Shown: piece by piece, positions 7,121 through 9,289 of the stretch | How the letters are laid out: every line of letters begins with the position of its first letter | How positions within the stretch are numbered: the first letter of the stretch is position 1 | Origin: Clostridiales bacterium | GTDB lineage: Bacteria; Bacillota; Clostridia; Christensenellales; UBA1242 | Length of the DNA: 9,289 nt | Assembly (NCBI GenBank): GCA_003453435.1 | Contig: DMLH01000098.1 | Location: 1 to 9,289 of the forward strand | Direction: 5' to 3' | Notes under the pieces: model-generated | Told to the model about the DNA's origin: nothing | Databases searched by the model: none | The model's input: the letters and a program-made list of their open reading frames with translations, nothing else | Position numbers and translations under genes: made by a program

Positions 7121-9018
7121 GTGGTTTAGAGCAAAAGAGAATTACAAATTTATATAATGTAATTAAGTCAGATGATCTGACAACTTTTTGCTCACTTTTA
7201 AAATTTGATAACAGATTGTTAAAATTTAGTTTGGGAAGATTTCCTCTGCTTTCAATTTGCTACTTGTATAATAGTAAAAAAATTATTAAAGCATTTGAGA
7301 AAGATTTAATTAAAGTTAAAGATTTTATTGCTCTTGATGAACCGTTTTTGTTGTATAAAGATTTTAAAACAAAATGCGGAAAAGCAATTAGGCTGTATGC
7401 TGATAAAACAGATTTTGTTATGCCAATTGAAATTAAGGCAATTTTAGGACATGATTTGTTTGTGAAAAGAAACTTTAAAAAATTTACAACAAACAATTTA
7501 ACAAACAAAAATCTTGTTAAAATTTACAATCTTAAAAATCAAAAATGTACTATTTTGGATAATAAAATTAAAATTTCCGCAAAAAAATTATCAAAAAAAG
7601 CCAAAAAAATTATATTTTTTTCAAATATTGCAGGCCTTACTGCTGGTGCTATATGTGCTGTAATAATGCTAATTATGGGAAATATTATAGGTTATGGAAC
7701 AATAACTAGTCCTAAAAAAATTTATAATGCAAACCAGTTTTTAAAATATGCACAAAGTGGTGACACATATATGTCACTGCAAAACGATATAGATCTGAAC
7801 ACTCCATTTGTGAGTGAAAAATTTGAAGGCACAATTTATGGCAACGGTAAAACAATAACAATAAATTATGATTATAACAAGACATTATTTGATATTTTTG
7901 ATGGAAAAATTGAAGATGTTAAATTTGCATTTAATTGCACATCAATTTCAATTAGTGATAACTTAAGTTTGTTTTGCAATACTAATAATGGAAACATTAA
8001 AAATTTAAATTTTAGTATTGATGCAAGCGTGGAATTTATTAGTGAAAACCCTACAACTTATTTTTGTGGATTGGCTGTTATAAACAATGGTTTTATTGAT
8101 AATTGCAATGCAAATTTTAAAATTAATGCAACATCAACTAGCGGAAAGGACACATACGTGTGCGCTATTTTAGGTAACAACAATGGAAAAATATCAAATT
8201 GTAATGTGCTGGAAAATTCTTTTGCTATAACTGAAAATGTTGACATTGCTGGCATTGCAGTTGAAAATTCTTTGAACGCAGAAATATCAAATTGCAATAA
8301 TAATGCAGCTTTAACTCAAAATGTTAACGCTGAAACATGGTCGCCAGCAGTTGCGGGAATTGCTTTAACAAATGTTGGAATTATTAAAAACTGCTATAAT
8401 TATGGAAATTTAAAAATTGATAACACAGTAGAAACATCAAATGGCGCAATAATTATAATTGGAGGGATTTGTGCATCTAACAATTCCACGATTTATCATA
8501 GCAAAAATTGTAGTGAGATAACTGCAATAAGTCAAAACAGTGCTAGTTATATTGGCGGAATTTGTGGATATGTTGACACAAATGGTATGGCAAATAATCC
8601 AACAATTGATTTTTGTATTGCAGAAGGTAACCTTAATTTTACAAAAAATAGTGATGATGCATATCTTTATTGCGGCGGTATTGCTGGCCATATGATTGGC
8701 AACATAACAAATTGCTGTAGCACTTTAACTTTTACTAGTGGATTTGATAAAGAAACAAAAAACATGGCTGCTGATATAATTGGCGCAACATATGGGCAAG
8801 CTATAATAAATCCATTTACACTTGAGATTGTATCTGTAACAATGTATTTAAACATTACAAACAATCATTACCTAATTAGTGAAGAAATTCCTCAGCCAAT
8901 TGCTATTATTTACATCAATACTAGCCAATTTGTTTATATTGAAAATGCCACTCAGTTAGATTTTACGTCACATGAAACCGTAGAAGAAATAAAACAGCTT
9001 GAAATTTATTTTGATTAA
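7117..9018 (+). CDS. Single-pass membrane protein: ankyrin-like cytoplasmic region plus exported GLUG/beta-helix repeats
   Basis: This 633-residue protein has three parts. Residues 1-160 look cytoplasmic and contain an ankyrin-like helical stretch (LYNVIKSDDLTTFCSLL and RFPLLSICYLYNSKKIIKAF). A basic run (KKLSKKAKK, 156-164) precedes one membrane segment (about 165-192), which by the positive-inside rule puts the N-terminus inside and the C-terminus outside. Residues 200-245 (FLKYAQSGDTYMSLQNDIDL, then GTIYGNGKTI) are typical of the start of parallel beta-helix adhesin domains. From about 318 to 540 come GLUG-like units with G(I/L)(A/C)...N.G.I.NC. The external part is rich in Asn, Thr and Ile and has no LPXTG or other wall anchor. 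ATG 7117 overlaps the previous stop (ATGA); a GTG at 7084 in frame was rejected. AGAGGTG (7097-7103) is 13 nt upstream, so coupling probably drives its translation. Role is likely adhesion or envelope sensing; ligand unknown. Confidence 0.8.
   Translation: MSGLEQKRITNLYNVIKSDDLTTFCSLLKFDNRLLKFSLGRFPLLSICYLYNSKKIIKAFEKDLIKVKDFIALDEPFLLYKDFKTKCGKAIRLYADKTDFVMPIEIKAILGHDLFVKRNFKKFTTNNLTNKNLVKIYNLKNQKCTILDNKIKISAKKLSKKAKKIIFFSNIAGLTAGAICAVIMLIMGNIIGYGTITSPKKIYNANQFLKYAQSGDTYMSLQNDIDLNTPFVSEKFEGTIYGNGKTITINYDYNKTLFDIFDGKIEDVKFAFNCTSISISDNLSLFCNTNNGNIKNLNFSIDASVEFISENPTTYFCGLAVINNGFIDNCNANFKINATSTSGKDTYVCAILGNNNGKISNCNVLENSFAITENVDIAGIAVENSLNAEISNCNNNAALTQNVNAETWSPAVAGIALTNVGIIKNCYNYGNLKIDNTVETSNGAIIIIGGICASNNSTIYHSKNCSEITAISQNSASYIGGICGYVDTNGMANNPTIDFCIAEGNLNFTKNSDDAYLYCGGIAGHMIGNITNCCSTLTFTSGFDKETKNMAADIIGATYGQAIINPFTLEIVSVTMYLNITNNHYLISEEIPQPIAIIYINTSQFVYIENATQLDFTSHETVEEIKQLEIYFD
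8068..8736 (+). repeat. GLUG-like degenerate protein repeats in the surface protein gene
   Basis: About seven units of 20-35 residues each contain a small Gly-rich turn followed by N/G-I-x-(N/D)C. They begin near residues 318, 349, 379, 413, 449, 480 and 520, with cores such as NNGFIDNC, NNGKISNC, LNAEISNC, NVGIIKNC and IGNITNC. The repeats are visible in protein but degenerate in DNA. The regular Cys at the end of each core is notable. Confidence 0.65.
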
Positions 9019-9042
9019 CAAAACACCACCATATGAAAAAAG

Positions 9043-9063
9043 TTTTAATATTTTATATTAAAA
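9043..9063. terminator. AT-only palindrome after the operon, possible weak terminator
   Basis: TTTTAATAT (9043-9051) and ATATTAAAA (9055-9063) pair perfectly around a TTT loop. The stem contains no G-C pair and has no T-run after it on the plus strand, so as a terminator it would be weak. It is the only hairpin found in the 134 bp gap after the surface protein gene. Confidence 0.25.
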
Positions 9064-9065
9064 AT

Positions 9066-9094
9066 TAGACAAAAGAAAAATATTGTGTTAATAT
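9066..9094 (+). promoter_or_regulatory. Candidate promoter of the signal-peptide protein gene
   Basis: TAGACA (9066-9071), a 17 bp spacer and TAATAT (9089-9094) with TG at 9086-9087 (extended -10) lie 58 bp before the ATG at 9153. The -10 is imperfect. The predicted leader is about 50 nt and ends in a good Shine-Dalgarno site, GGAGGGA (9144-9150). Confidence 0.45.
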
Positions 9095-9152
9095 GTTAGT
9101 GAAATAAAATAAACATTTGTTCTACTTGAATTGAAAAATTTTTGGAGGGACT

Positions 9153-9289
9153 ATGCAAAATAAAGCTAAAAAATTATCATTTAGTTTGTTTTTATGCTTT
9201 ATTGTAGGCATCTTGACAGCCATATCCTTTGTGCTGTCTTTTTCTGGCGCATGGTTCACATCATCTAAAAGCACAAACAACCAGGATAT
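9153..9289 (+). CDS. Exported protein, N-terminus only (SipW/TasA-type signal peptide likely)
   Basis: Only 45 codons lie in the window and the gene runs off the right edge. The start ATG has GGAGGGA (9144-9150) just upstream. The sequence begins with basic residues (KAKK, 4-7), a hydrophobic core (about 8-32) and then SGAWFTSSKST (31-41). The G-A-W-F-T pattern right after the core resembles the SipW-cognate signal peptides of TasA and camelysin-like proteins, which end in a Tyr/Trp-Phe-(S/T) motif. If so, the mature product could be a surface fibre or a related secreted protein. An ordinary Sec signal peptide is the alternative. There is no lipobox Cys at the cleavage region. Confidence 0.65.
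   Translation, partial: MQNKAKKLSFSLFLCFIVGILTAISFVLSFSGAWFTSSKSTNNQD

Larger units (their letters stand above)
3028..9018 (+). other. Predicted four-gene operon: GGQ factor, SF1 helicase, coiled-coil protein, membrane surface protein
   Basis: Four rightward genes follow one another without space for promoters or terminators. The first stop (TAG, 3970-3972) directly abuts the second ATG. The second and third genes overlap by 11 bp (6407-6417). The third and fourth overlap by 4 bp at ATGA (7117-7120). These junctions imply co-transcription and translational coupling. The only good promoter seen is just before the first gene, and the next gap of any size comes after 9018. Confidence 0.75.

Noticed and set aside
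8058..8864. Minus-strand frames inside the surface protein gene
   Set aside because: They arise from the biased Asn/Ile/Thr codons of the repeat region read in reverse and have no start signals.

Overview
The window is a strongly AT-rich stretch of bacterial chromosome. It uses the standard bacterial code: TGA is a stop and tryptophan is TGG. Gene density is high, Shine-Dalgarno sites are mostly purine-rich, and a surface protein carries an intracellular module, one membrane anchor and an exported repeat domain. Together these suggest an uncultured low-GC Bacillota lineage, probably Clostridia. That placement is an inference from composition and gene types; there is no rRNA or other marker here to confirm it.

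Left part (1-2820). A rightward gene for a ferritin-like, probably di-metal, protein converges on a leftward gene for a uracil-type permease of the NCS2/NAT family. The two share a bidirectional rho-independent terminator at 1241-1273. The permease has a strong extended -10 promoter at 2811-2839 with a very short predicted leader.

Middle and right part (3028-9018). Four rightward genes lie tightly packed and look like one operon. They encode a degenerate class I release-factor paralogue that keeps GGQ but has lost the codon-reading motif, a large UvrD-like superfamily 1 helicase with unfamiliar N- and C-terminal extensions, a 237-residue coiled-coil protein, and a membrane-anchored protein with an intracellular ankyrin-like region and an exported GLUG/beta-helix-like region. 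Junction spacings are 0 bp, an 11 bp overlap and a 4 bp ATGA overlap, which implies translational coupling. The first gene has no Shine-Dalgarno site, and a plausible promoter lies exactly where it would give a leaderless mRNA.

Right edge (9153-9289). Behind a 134 bp gap with its own candidate promoter starts a further exported protein. Only its signal-peptide region is in the window; it resembles the SipW-type signal peptides of TasA/camelysin-like proteins.

The most unusual content is the release-factor-like/helicase/coiled-coil/membrane-protein operon. A GGQ factor that probably cannot read stop codons, fused at operon level to an SF1 helicase, suggests a ribosome-rescue or translation-stress system, possibly linked to the envelope by the two downstream proteins. 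That is a hypothesis; the sequence alone shows only the gene parts and their coupling. No tRNA, rRNA, CRISPR array, insertion sequence or phage gene was seen.
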